From Lunularia cruciata (lineage: Eukaryota; Streptophyta; Marchantiopsida; Lunulariales; Lunulariaceae), in assembly GCA_948567375.1 (NCBI GenBank), contig OX419761.1, forward strand, positions 54,438,501 to 54,502,500: a stretch of 64,000 bases of DNA, in the 5' to 3' direction. Positions 33,474 through 42,735 of this stretch are shown here, one piece after another; the first letter of the stretch is position 1; each line of letters begins with the position of its first letter. The translations under genes and the position numbers were made by a program. The notes under the pieces are model-generated. The model had not been told where the DNA came from, did no database searches, and worked only from the letters and a program-made list of their open reading frames with translations.

Positions 33474-34871
33474 GCTTGGAGTGGAGCCTTCGTACCATCA
33501 GGGGATGAGTGTAAGGATGAGCCTCCAGAGGCGATTGCTTTTACACCTTTGGATACCACACTCATTGCTTGGCAGTATCCAGTAGAGGGGATATGCCTAT
33601 TGGAGTTGTTTGGTGGGATCAGCACCGGACTAGCTGCAGTGTTACAAGCGGGTATTCAAGTACAGAGGTACTTGTATGTAGAGAGAGATGAGACTGCTAG
33701 GCGAGTCTCTCTACATCATGTGGCACACTTGGCCTATTGGTATATGGAGTTATTACCGATGTCAGCAGTCAGAGGTTACTAGAAGGCCTCACCAGGAGAC
33801 ATTTCCTTACTGGGGGCGCATGACCTAGAGAGACATGGGCATATTCACTTGGTGATTTTTGGATCGCCATGTTAGGGACATACACGTGCGGGCCACGGTT
33901 TGGGTCTTCAGGATCCTTGTTCTGGTGTGTTTTGGGAGATGTTACGGATACTACGACATCTCTAGGTTCATCAGTCTGTTTCTCCAACTTACCTTTTGGA
34001 GAACGTTCCTTTGATAGGTGATTCTTGCACTAGAGTGGTGGCGAGTACACATCAGGTCCATTCTTAGATAGGACCTGCTGTATTGTTAGATGCAGCTAGA
34101 GTGGGATCACGGGCTCATCGTCTTTGCCTTTGGTGGACAAACCTTTTACCCAAAGAGGTTCTACATCGTAGTTATGATGGGATTCAGCGACTAGACCACA
34201 TTCTTGTTGATGATATCTTGGATGCTGGGTGTCAGTCTCAGACAGTGGTAGTGGCTGATAGGTCACCTATGGCAGTGGTGAACCTAGTTGGACAGCCTAG
34301 AGCTGCATTTCCCACACTCATGAGCTTCCCAGGCTCTCATGCTTTTCAAGAGGGAGGACCTGGACTTGTTTGGGACTCACAATTACATCAATTGGTGGAG
34401 CCCAACGCTGATGAGAGAGAGTGGGCGATGGGTTTTCACACCGGTATTACCGCTGTTCCAACAGTATTAGAGGCATCCAGGCGTCAGGTGTTAGGTCAAG
34501 CTATGGACCTGAACTGTTTGACCTGGATTGTGAGCCTTGGTTTGGCAGAGCAGCGTAGGATGCGCTTGATAGGCATCACCACTCGGACACTTGTGAGCCC
34601 TGTGCATATCAAGACGATTCAGGCACATGCTGGGGGCGATGGACCGAGTGGACATGGTATTCTTGGGACACATCCAATAGCTACTAGGGAGAGTGGTCTA
34701 CTTGGAGTCCATCCAGGTGAGCATGGGCTACTTGGATTACACCCTTGGTCCACATGGGATGTAGCCAGAGGACGTGTGGAGCTTGCAGCCAAAGTGGAGG
34801 GAGTTTTTTGCACAGAGGTTTGGACCTCTAGTGGTCGGGAGCATGACACTATTGCTCCCAAGGGCCCAGTG
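33474..34871 (+). pseudogene. C5 cytosine-DNA methyltransferase domain inside the polyprotein of element J
   Basis: Between protease and RT, in the same frame, lies a C5-methyltransferase in standard motif order. Motif I (SAM binding): LELFGGISTGL, 33600-33632, then YLYVERDET at 33669. Motif IV: GSPC (catalytic Cys, 33870-33872), directly followed by a TAG. Motif VI: ENV, 33999-34007. Motif VIII region: GSRAHRLCLWWTNL, 34104-34145. DEREWAMGF at about 34410. Motif X: LGQAMDLN, 34491-34514. The motif I form and the non-permuted order resemble DNMT3 rather than plant DRM (permuted). Stops at 33780, 33873 and 34065 break it. A linker with repeated GLLGxHP follows (34690-34745). Predicted role: methylating host or element DNA. 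Confidence 0.9.
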
Positions 34872-34874
34872 TAG

Positions 34875-37250
34875 CAGCCAGTCAGTACGTCTTCCACTCC
34901 TACTACAGTTATAGAGGATACTTGGGAGCCAGATCTTGGACCCAAGCTTACTGGAGAGGAAAGACGGAGGGTTTGGAGGTTCTTGAGGAGTCACATGAGT
35001 TGTTTTGCCTTCAGTATGAAGGATTTGGGTGCTCAAAAAGGACCTGGTATACGGATTGAGCTGACTAGCAATACACCAGTTTTCCGACGTCCTTATCAAT
35101 ATAGTGATATGGAGAGGACATTGATTCAGAGCCGAAGTAGTGACCTTTTTGAGGCTGGTTTGGTGGAGATTTCACATGGAGAGTATGCATCAACAACAAT
35201 GATGCCAGCCAAGAAGGATGTGCATGGCAACTATACAGATAGGCGGATGTGTGGAGATTACCATCCTATCAACCGACAGACTAGGGCTAATCGGTATGCC
35301 ATGCCTACACCGGAGGAGATTTTTGATGCAATTGGGCATGCAAAGGTCTTCAGTACTTTGGATCTTTGAGCGGGATATCATCAATTGCCGATCAGGGAGG
35401 AAGATAAGTCCAAGACAACATTTTGGGCTATTGATCCTCACGGCAAGGATGTGTTATATCAATGGGGGTTCTTACCATTTGGGTTAAAGAACGCTCCTAT
35501 TGAGTTCCAGAGGGTCATGGATAGGATCCTAGCTGGACTGGATTTTGCTCGGTGCTATATTGATGACATTTTGGTGTATAGCACTATTGCGGAGGAGCAT
35601 GAGCGACAGTTGTTGGAGGTGTTTGAGAGGTTGAGATCTCATGGACTCAAACTACATCCTAGGAAGTGTAGGTTCTTCCACGAGCAGGTTGAGTATTTGG
35701 GTCACACTATCTACCCCGGAGGACTTGGTGTTCAGCAGACCAAGGTGGAGGCTATTGCACGTATTCCTCGGCCTACGGATGTGAGCAGAGTGCAAACATT
35801 CCTTGGGTTGGCAAACTTCTATCGCCGCTATGTTAGAGGATTTAGTGCCATTGCCAAGGCCTTGACGAAGCTAACCAAGCTTACACAGGAGTGGTGTTGG
35901 GGAGATGAGCAGGAGAGAGCTTTTGTAGAGCTCAAGGAGAGGTTGACATCTGCTCCTATTTTGAGGAGACCGATCAGGGGACGACCATTTCAGGTTCACA
36001 CTGATTGGAGTATGTTGGGGCTTGGAGCGGTGCTCACCCAGCATGATGATGAGGAGAAGGGGTTTGTGGTGGCCTATGCTAGTCGCTCCAACAATTCAGC
36101 GGAGGCGAAGTATAGTTCATATGAGGGAGAGTGCTTGGCAGCAGTTTGGGCAGTAGCACATTTCCGATGTTACCTATTTGGTAACCCCTTCACTCTCATC
36201 ACTGATCATCAGCCGCTGAAGTGGTTGATGGAGTCTGACAAGCTTTTAGGGAAGCTTGCACGATGGGCTCTGATTTTACAGGAGTATGATTTCAGAGTTG
36301 TTCATAGACCTGGAGTGGTGAACCGTGATGCAGATGGGTTGAGTAGAAACCCATGTCCCAACCAGCAGGATCAGACCGGAGCACGTTGGCATGGTAAGAC
36401 AGATGAGGAGATGGTGCCAGGTTGGCATGCATCGGCCTTTCTGTGTATATTTGTAGAGGCTTTGGTGGTATCTCTCTCAGTGCATACAGGAGGAGTTATT
36501 GAGGTCACAGATCCAGAGAGTGAAGATATTGGTACAGTTCAGCGAGACATTCATGATGATGTCTTAGTGATGGACTATCTTTGCACTGGTGTTGTGGGTG
36601 GCACAGTTGGGGCCAAGGAGAGAGACCGTGTTCTTCAGCAAGCTAGACGGTTCAGATTGGAGGGTAGACACCTTTTGCGTGTATGGGAGGATGGTAGAGT
36701 GCGAGTAGTACCACTTCCATCACAGAGACCACAGTTGGTCCGTCGTGCTCATGAGGAGCTAGGACATTTTGGAGTAAAGTGTACATATAGCTTACTCCAG
36801 AGTCATTATTGGTGGCGCGGTATGCAGACCAAGGTACAAAAGTTTGTTGCCAGATGTATGGTTTGTGACCAAGTTAGAGCATCATTCAATGCTCCTACGC
36901 CACAGTTACATCCATTACCTATCATGGGATTGGGTTACCATTGGAGTTTGGACTTCGCCGGACCTTTACCGCTGACTGTGAGACATCATCGGTATGTTTT
37001 GGTGATGGTGGAGCACTTCTCCAAGTGGATTGAGTTGGTGGCACTTCCTGACAAGTCTAGTGAAGGGACGGCTTACTCATTCCTGGATCGAGTTCTTAGT
37101 CATTTTGGTGCACCAGCTGAGGTTTTGACTAATCAAGGTACAGAGTTCTTGGGGGAGTTTCAGGTCTTGTGTGACAAGGCTTTGATTGATCATCATACGA
37201 CATCCCGAGATCACCCTGAGGCAGATGGCTTAGCAGAGAGAGTGGTTTAG
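34875..37250 (+). pseudogene. Reverse transcriptase, RNase H and integrase core of element J
   Basis: RT starts after a linker (VWRFLRSHMSCFAF; GPGIRIELTSNTPVFRRPYQ; GLVEISHGEYAST; MCGDYHPINRQT) and is broken by one TGA (35367) in the DL-x-GYHQL motif. From 35370 it is open for 626 codons: WGFLPFGLKNAP, catalytic CYIDDILVYS (about 35555), VQTFLGLANFYRRYV, RNase H (HTDWSMLGLGAVL, AYASRSNN, LITDHQPLKWL), integrase HHCC finger (about 36740-36870) and DDE core (SLDFAGPLP; HPEADGLAERV). The second catalytic Asp is Asn (VLTNQGTEF), whereas K has DQGT. The frame ends at TAG 37248. Clearly Ty3/gypsy type. Confidence 0.92.
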
Positions 37251-37988
37251 ACGGTGAAGAGAGGATTGCGAAAGTATGGTTTGCAGAGAGGCCACTTGGG
37301 AGATTGGGATCTCCAGTTACCTTGGTTGGCCATGGGCTATCGGTTCAGCCGGCAAGCCTCCTTAGCATCCTTCTCTCCATACTTTCTACTCTATGGACGA
37401 GATCCAGATTTACCTACAGCCATTTGTTGAGATGCTACTGTAGTTTTGGACTTGGATGACCCCGATGTATGGATGAGCGCATGTTCTCAGCGGGCAGAGA
37501 TCTTTCGGAGAGTGATGCCGATGGCTTTTGAGAACTTGGCGATTGCTCAGCATAGAGATACTTTACGCTATGCTACCATTCGAGGAGGAGGTTATAGACC
37601 CTCGATCCATCGATTTCATCCAGGTGACTATGTATATCTACAGCAGACAACATCGATGACACTTGATATTTCTACAGGCCGCACTATCTTGAGAGTGCAT
37701 AAGATTTTGCCATCTAGAGTCCTTGTGTTAGAAGGACGTGATGGTGTTGTTTGGAAGGATCATGTGCGCAATTGTGTGCCATGCCACCTCCCAAACATTG
37801 ATGGTACTATGGACCCAAGCTTGGCACTTGTACGTGCAGGCTTGAGGTGTATGTTATGTGGCTCTTCTGGTGGAGCTGCTACTATGTTAGTGTGTGATAG
37901 CTGTTCGAGAGGATGGCATATGGCATGTATGACTCCTCCCCTCACGGTGGTTCCTCAGGGACAGTGGTTATGTCCTAAATGTACTTGA
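37251..37988 (+). pseudogene. Integrase C-terminus with PHD finger of element J
   Basis: Same frame; TGA at 37428, natural stop TGA at 37986-37988. After the integrase tail (FLLYGRDPDLP; FHPGDYVYLQQ; VHKILPSRVLVLEGRDG; KDHVRNCVPCHLPNID) the protein ends in a C4HC3 PHD finger: CMLC (37848-37859), CDSC (37893-37904), GWHMAC (37911-37928), WLCPKC (37965-37982). All eight metal ligands are present. PHD fingers commonly bind histone H3 tails. Chromoviruses carry a chromodomain at this same place, so an analogous targeting role is likely by inference. Confidence 0.9.
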
Positions 37989-38157
37989 CCTATAGCTAGT
38001 TCATTCTTTATATGGTATAGATTGCAGACAGGCGACTAACGATGGGGCTCCATAGCACCCGGCCTCCTGATCTTTGTCCATTAGAGGGTATACCATATAC
38101 TTAGAGTAGATGGCTATCTGGAGTTAGAGGGACCTAACCGCCAGCTAGGGGGGTGAT

Positions 38158-38781
38158 TGTGGCACTTTAGAGTCTATGTATGACTTATGTGTGAGTTGTG
38201 CTTCTATAGTGTATGATGTTGACATCGATGTATATACGCACGACAGTTGTCACGCCATTTGTAGTTCCGCATCTAGTTGCTCGGAGTTCCAGTGATAGTA
38301 GTTAGAGTTATTCTAGTAGTTTCTCAGGGACTACTTTCCGACAGTCTGATTTGGTGTTCAGGGTACTGACTTCACGGTGGGGCCCACCGTCACTTTGCAC
38401 CGTTCGCACCGTCGAGTGTGCCGTCAGCGGGACCATTAGGGTTCCAGTGCTAGCTCGAGTCCAGGGGGGTATAGTTTCAAAGTGAGCTCCAAAGAGCTCA
38501 CTTCTCTGATGTTGAGCTTTCGAGTTCTTGGCTATGGTGGACAGAGGCCGACGAGCGTCACCTGGATTCTCTATGCTTGAGTGGGTGTGGCTTGATTGTA
38601 ATTAGTGCCCAGTTGTTGGCAGTTTATAGAGTGACAGATCAAGTACTGATCTGAGTTGAGTTGAGTGGAGAATGTTAAGCAATCTGATTATCGTGGCACT
38701 TTAGAGTCTATGTATGACTTATGTGTGAGTTGTGCTTCTATAGTGTATGATGTTGTGTAGCGATGTATATAATGCACAACA
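38158..38781 (+). repeat. 3' terminal B1-A2-B2 repeats of element J
   Basis: A purine tract (AGCTAGGGGGGTGAT) ends at 38157. B1 (38158-38245) starts TGTGGCACTTTAGAGTC and ends CGACA. After GT, A2 (38248-38690) repeats the 5' terminal A1. Then B2 (38691-38781) repeats B1 from GTGGCACTTTAGAGTC to GCACAACA at the target duplication. So the unit is A1-internal-B1-A2-B2, a split direct repeat rather than a plain LTR pair. Confidence 0.88.
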
Positions 38782-38786
38782 AAGCT

Positions 38787-40135
38787 TGTCAGACTCCATC
38801 AACCACTTTAGTGGCTAATGATCAGTGATGAGAGTAAAGAGGTTACCAAATAGGTAATATTGAAAATGCGCTACTGCCCAAACTACTGCCAAGCACTCTC
38901 CCTCATATGAACTATACTTTGCCTCTGCTAAATTGTTGGAGCAACTAGCAAACTCCTTCCTATCATCATCATGTTGGGTGAGCATTGCTCCAAGCCTCAA
39001 CACACTCCAATCAATGTGAACCTGAAATGGTCATCCTTTGATTCATCTCCTCAAAATAAGAGCAAATATCAACCTCTCCTTGAGCTCTACAAAAGTTCTC
39101 TCTTGCTCATCTCCCCAACACCACTCTTGTGTAAGCTTGGTAAGCTTTGTCAAGGCCTTGGCAATGCACTAAATCCTCTAACATGGTGGCAATAAAAGTT
39201 TTCCAATCCAAGGAATGCTTGCACTCTACTAACATCCATAGGTCAAGAAATATGTGCAAAAGCCTCCACCTTGGTCTGTTGAACACCAAGTCCTCCAAGG
39301 TAGATAGTGTGACACAAATATTCAACCTGCTCATAGAAGAACCTACAATTCCAAGATGTAATTTGAGTCCATTAGATCTCAACCTCTCAAACACCTCCAA
39401 CAATTGTCTCTCATGCTCCTCCACCATAGTGCTATAGACCAAAATGTCATCAATATAGCACCAAAAAAAATCCAATCTAGCTAAGATCCTATCCATGACC
39501 CTCTAGAACTCAACAAGAGCGTTCTTTAACCCAAATGGTAAGAATCTCCATTGATATAACACATCCTTACCATGAGGATCAATAGCCCAAAATGTTATCT
39601 TGGACTTATCTTCCTCCTTGATCGGCAATTGATGATATTGTGCTCAAAGATTCAAAGTACTGAAGACCTTTGCATGCCCAGTTGCATCAAAGATCTCCTC
39701 CGTTGTAGGCATGGCATACCAATAAGCCCTAGTCTGTTGGTTGATAGGATGGTAATCTCCACACATCTGCCTATTTGTGTAGTTGCCATGCAAATCCTTC
39801 TTGGCCGGCATCACTATTGCTGATGCATACTCTCCATATGAAATCTCCACCAAACCAACCTCAAAAAGGTCTCTACTCCTACTCTAAATCAATGTCCTCT
39901 CTATATCACTATATCGATAAGGATGTCAAAAAACTAGTGTATTGCTAATAAGCTCAATCCAAATACTAGGTCCTTTTATAACACCCAAATCCTTCATATT
40001 GAAGGCAAAACAACTTGTGTAGCTCCTCAAGAACCTCCAAACTCTCTATCTTTCCTCTCTTGTAAGCTTGGGTCCAAGATCTGGCTCCCAAGTATCCTTT
40101 GTAATTATTGTAGGAGTGGAAGATGTACTGACTAA
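38787..40135 (-). pseudogene. RT and RNase H start of element K
   Basis: From right to left: RT linker and fingers (VEISYGEYASAIVMPAKKD; MCGDYHPINQQTRA at 39853-39644; TGA within the DL-x-QYHQL motif), palm with CYIDDILVYST at about 39460, then the RNase H start (MLRLGAMLTQHDDD; SYEGECLAVVWAVAHFQ at 39003-38815), ending at LITDH and the J junction. The catalytic YIDD is kept, but frame changes occur near 39100-39330. Confidence 0.85.
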
Positions 40136-41560
40136 CTGCTACATTGGACCCTTGGGAGCAATAGTGTCATGCTTCCAAGCACTAGAGGTCCCAACCTTAG
40201 TGTGAAAAACTCCCTCCACTCTAGCTGCAAGCTCCATACGTCCTCTAATTGCATCCTAAGTAGACCAAGGGTGTACTCCAAGTAGCCTACGCTCATCTGG
40301 ATGGACTCCAAGTTGACCACTCTCCCTAGTAGTCACTTGTTGTGTCCCAAGAATACCCTACCCACTCTGTCCATTGCCTCCAACATGTCCTAAATTTTCT
40401 TGATAGGCATAGGGCTCACAAGTGTCCGAGTGGTGATGTTTATCAAGGGCATCCTACGTTGCTCTACCAAGCCAAGGTTCACAATCCAGGTCGAACAGTT
40501 CAAGTCCATAGCATGACCTAACACCTAATACTTGTATGCCTTTGAAATTGCTGGAACAACAATAATACTAGTGCAAAAACCCATTGCCCACTCTTTGTCA
40601 TTGGCGTTGGGCTCCACTATCTACTATGACTGTGAGTCCCAAACCAATCCAAGATCCCCTTCTCAAAAAGCATGAGAGCTTAGGAAACTCATAAGTGTGG
40701 GAAAAGTAGCTCTAGGCTATCCAACTAGGTTCACCACTACCATAGATGACCTATTAGCCACTACCACTATTTGAGATTGACGCCCAACATCCAAGATGTC
40801 ATCAACAATGATGTGGTCTAGTCGTTGCATCCCCTCAAAAGTGCGTTGTAGAGCCTCTCTAGGTAAGAGGTTTGTCCACCAAAGACAAAGATGATGAGCC
40901 CGTGATCCCACTCTAGCTGCATCTAACAAAACAGCGGGTCCCATCCAATAATGGACATGATGTGTACTTGCCACCACCTGGGTGTGAGAATCACCTATCA
41001 AAGGGACGTTCTCCAAAATGTAAGCCAGAGAAACAAACCAATGAACCTGGAGATGTTGTAGTATCCGTAACATCTCCCAAAACACACCAAAATGGGGATC
41101 TTGAAAACCCAAACCTCAGCTAGCACATATATGTCCCTAACAAGGCCATCCCAAAGTCACCAAATAAATAGGCCCATGTCTCTCTAGATCATGCACCCTT
41201 AATAAGGAAATGTCTGCTATTAGGGCCTTTTGGTGACCCATGATTGTTGACATCAATAATAACTTAGGCTACCAATAAGCCAAGTGTGCCACATGATGTA
41301 GAGAGACTCACCTAGCAGTCTCATCTCTCTCTACATACAAGTACCTCTATACTTTTATGCTTGCCTATAGGACCATAGCTAATCCGGTGCTAATCCCACC
41401 AAACAACTCCAATAGACATACTCCCTCAAAGTGGATATTGCCAAGAATAGAGTGTGGTATCTAGAGGTGTTAAGGTAATCACTCTAGAGGCTCATCCTCA
41501 CACTCATCTCCAGGTGGTACAAAGGCTCCACTCCAAGCCTACTATACCAATTGATCTGCA
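40136..41560 (-). pseudogene. Methyltransferase domain of element K
   Basis: Open piece 41112-40717 contains HFGVFWEMLRIL, the ENV motif in ILENVPLIGD, VLLDAARVGSRAHHLCLWWTNL (motif VIII region) and VVVANRSSMVVVNLVG, all matching J. Upstream, the PC motif is again followed by TAGGGACAT at about 41135-41145, after a 1-bp shift relative to J. Motif I is decayed (41410-41340). Motif X and the linker are frame-shifted (40560-40140). A second, independently inserted copy shows that the methyltransferase belongs to the family. Confidence 0.85.
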
Positions 41561-41599
41561 TGCTTCTACAATGCCTCTTATGAACTCCACAAAGGAACA

Positions 41600-42735
41600 T
41601 CCAAGGTGGATGGAACAATCCCACTCTTACTCCAAATCCCAGTGATCTCCTTTGGTATTGGAGTATCCTCTACATGGGTGTTCCCCTCCAATAAGTCACC
41701 AGGCCAAGTAACTGCACCACTAAAAGCTGAAACTGATGCTGCCATGGTCTTGGACTATAGTGAGCCAAGATTGCCACTATTGAAGCGTATTGGTAGGCAA
41801 CATACTTGTCCCTCACTTGATTGCCAACCTGGTATATAGGAGGTTGTCTCCTCCCAATAGTCAATATTGAAACCCATGGGGCATAGCACTGCTTCACCAA
41901 CTAGCACATCATATGACTCAACTATTGTTGCAATAGCTTAAGCTCTCACCACCAAGCTATCAATCGGATGAGCACCACCAACCTAAATAACCACCACCAA
42001 TCTAAATAACTAGCTCTCCACATGTGATGTATTGTGTCGAACCACCTCCTAAAGATGTTTGGATCTAAAATGGACACCTCTCCACATTGGTCTTCCATAA
42101 CCCTAGACCGACAATTGCAGCCTTCTCCAACATAAGGGGCTATGCATCAAAGTCTAATAAGACTCTGTGTGGTGTATAAACCTTCCTTGAAGGTCCCACC
42201 AAATGGAAAATCCCCCTTTGGTTATCCAATAGGACAACACCAAGTGTGAACTGTGCTCTCTCAAAGGCCGGTCTAGCTGGGAACTCCTCCAATCTAACCA
42301 CTATTGCCTGCCATAAACCACTGGTCACTAAGCAAATCCCATGCTCTTCAACCAAGTCAACTCCACTATCAACCACCTCTGCTCTAGTAGTAGGAACCAC
42401 ATCATCCCTACTCTCACAAAGCATGGTAGCCAATCTAAACACTAGGGCTGGGTCAACTCTCCCAATGTACACATGTCATTGGCTAAAAGTAAAAGATAAC
42501 GCATAATCAGGTGAGCTGCTCTCAACATTGTGATAGACTCAGTCCATGTAGTAGTAGGTGGCTGACTAATAGGTAGTCCATCATACACCTTATCACCACC
42601 TATCACACCTGCACTAGGAGCCATAAATGATGTTTGTAAGGCCTCAAAAATCATGAAAGACAAGGGAAGTTTGACTTGTCTCCCAACCTCTTTGTGGGTC
42701 CAACTCCATTGATACTCCTCTAGGCTCTGGAGCAC
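41600..42735 (-). pseudogene. Protease of element K
   Basis: Pieces 42735-42442, 42472-42140 and 41900-41670 match the J protease region. The active site reads RVLLDFDA instead of D-S-G, and the frame breaks just after it. The DVLVG block is recognisable in decayed form near 41920. Confidence 0.8.

Larger units (their letters stand above)
28887..38781 (+). mobile_element. Element J: Ty3/gypsy-like retroelement encoding a DNA methyltransferase and PHD finger
   Basis: 9.9-kb element inserted in the RNase H region of K. Flanks carry AAGC(T) at 28883-28887 and 38782-38786; removing J and one copy restores the K sequence. Structure: A1 (28887-29338), leader (29339-30683), one polyprotein frame (30684-37988), non-coding tail with purine tract (37989-38157), then B1 (38158-38245), GT, A2 (38248-38690), B2 (38691-38781). 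Domain order: gag, protease, C5-methyltransferase, RT, RNase H, integrase, PHD. No frameshift exists over about 2,435 codons but there are 15 internal stops. A1 and A2 differ at about a dozen sites, nearly all transitions, plus a 7-bp indel. Confidence 0.93.

Noticed and set aside
33474-34871. A DRM-type (RNA-directed) methyltransferase
   Set aside because: DRM proteins have permuted motifs (VI-X before I-V). Here I, IV, VI, VIII, X are in standard order, nearer DNMT3.
37446-37988. Stand-alone PHD-finger gene
   Set aside because: It is in the same phase as the integrase upstream, separated only by point stops, and the same arrangement occurs in K; it is the polyprotein C-terminus.
30684-37988. 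Stop-codon reassignment (TAG read as Gln)
   Set aside because: Only decayed retroelements contain these stops; the COBRA-like gene has none internally, and TGA occurs as well. Deamination explains the pattern better.
28887-38781. A DIRS/tyrosine-recombinase element, suggested by the split repeats
   Set aside because: The pol contains a zinc finger and a DDE-type integrase domain, no tyrosine recombinase motif was seen, and target duplications flank J and K.
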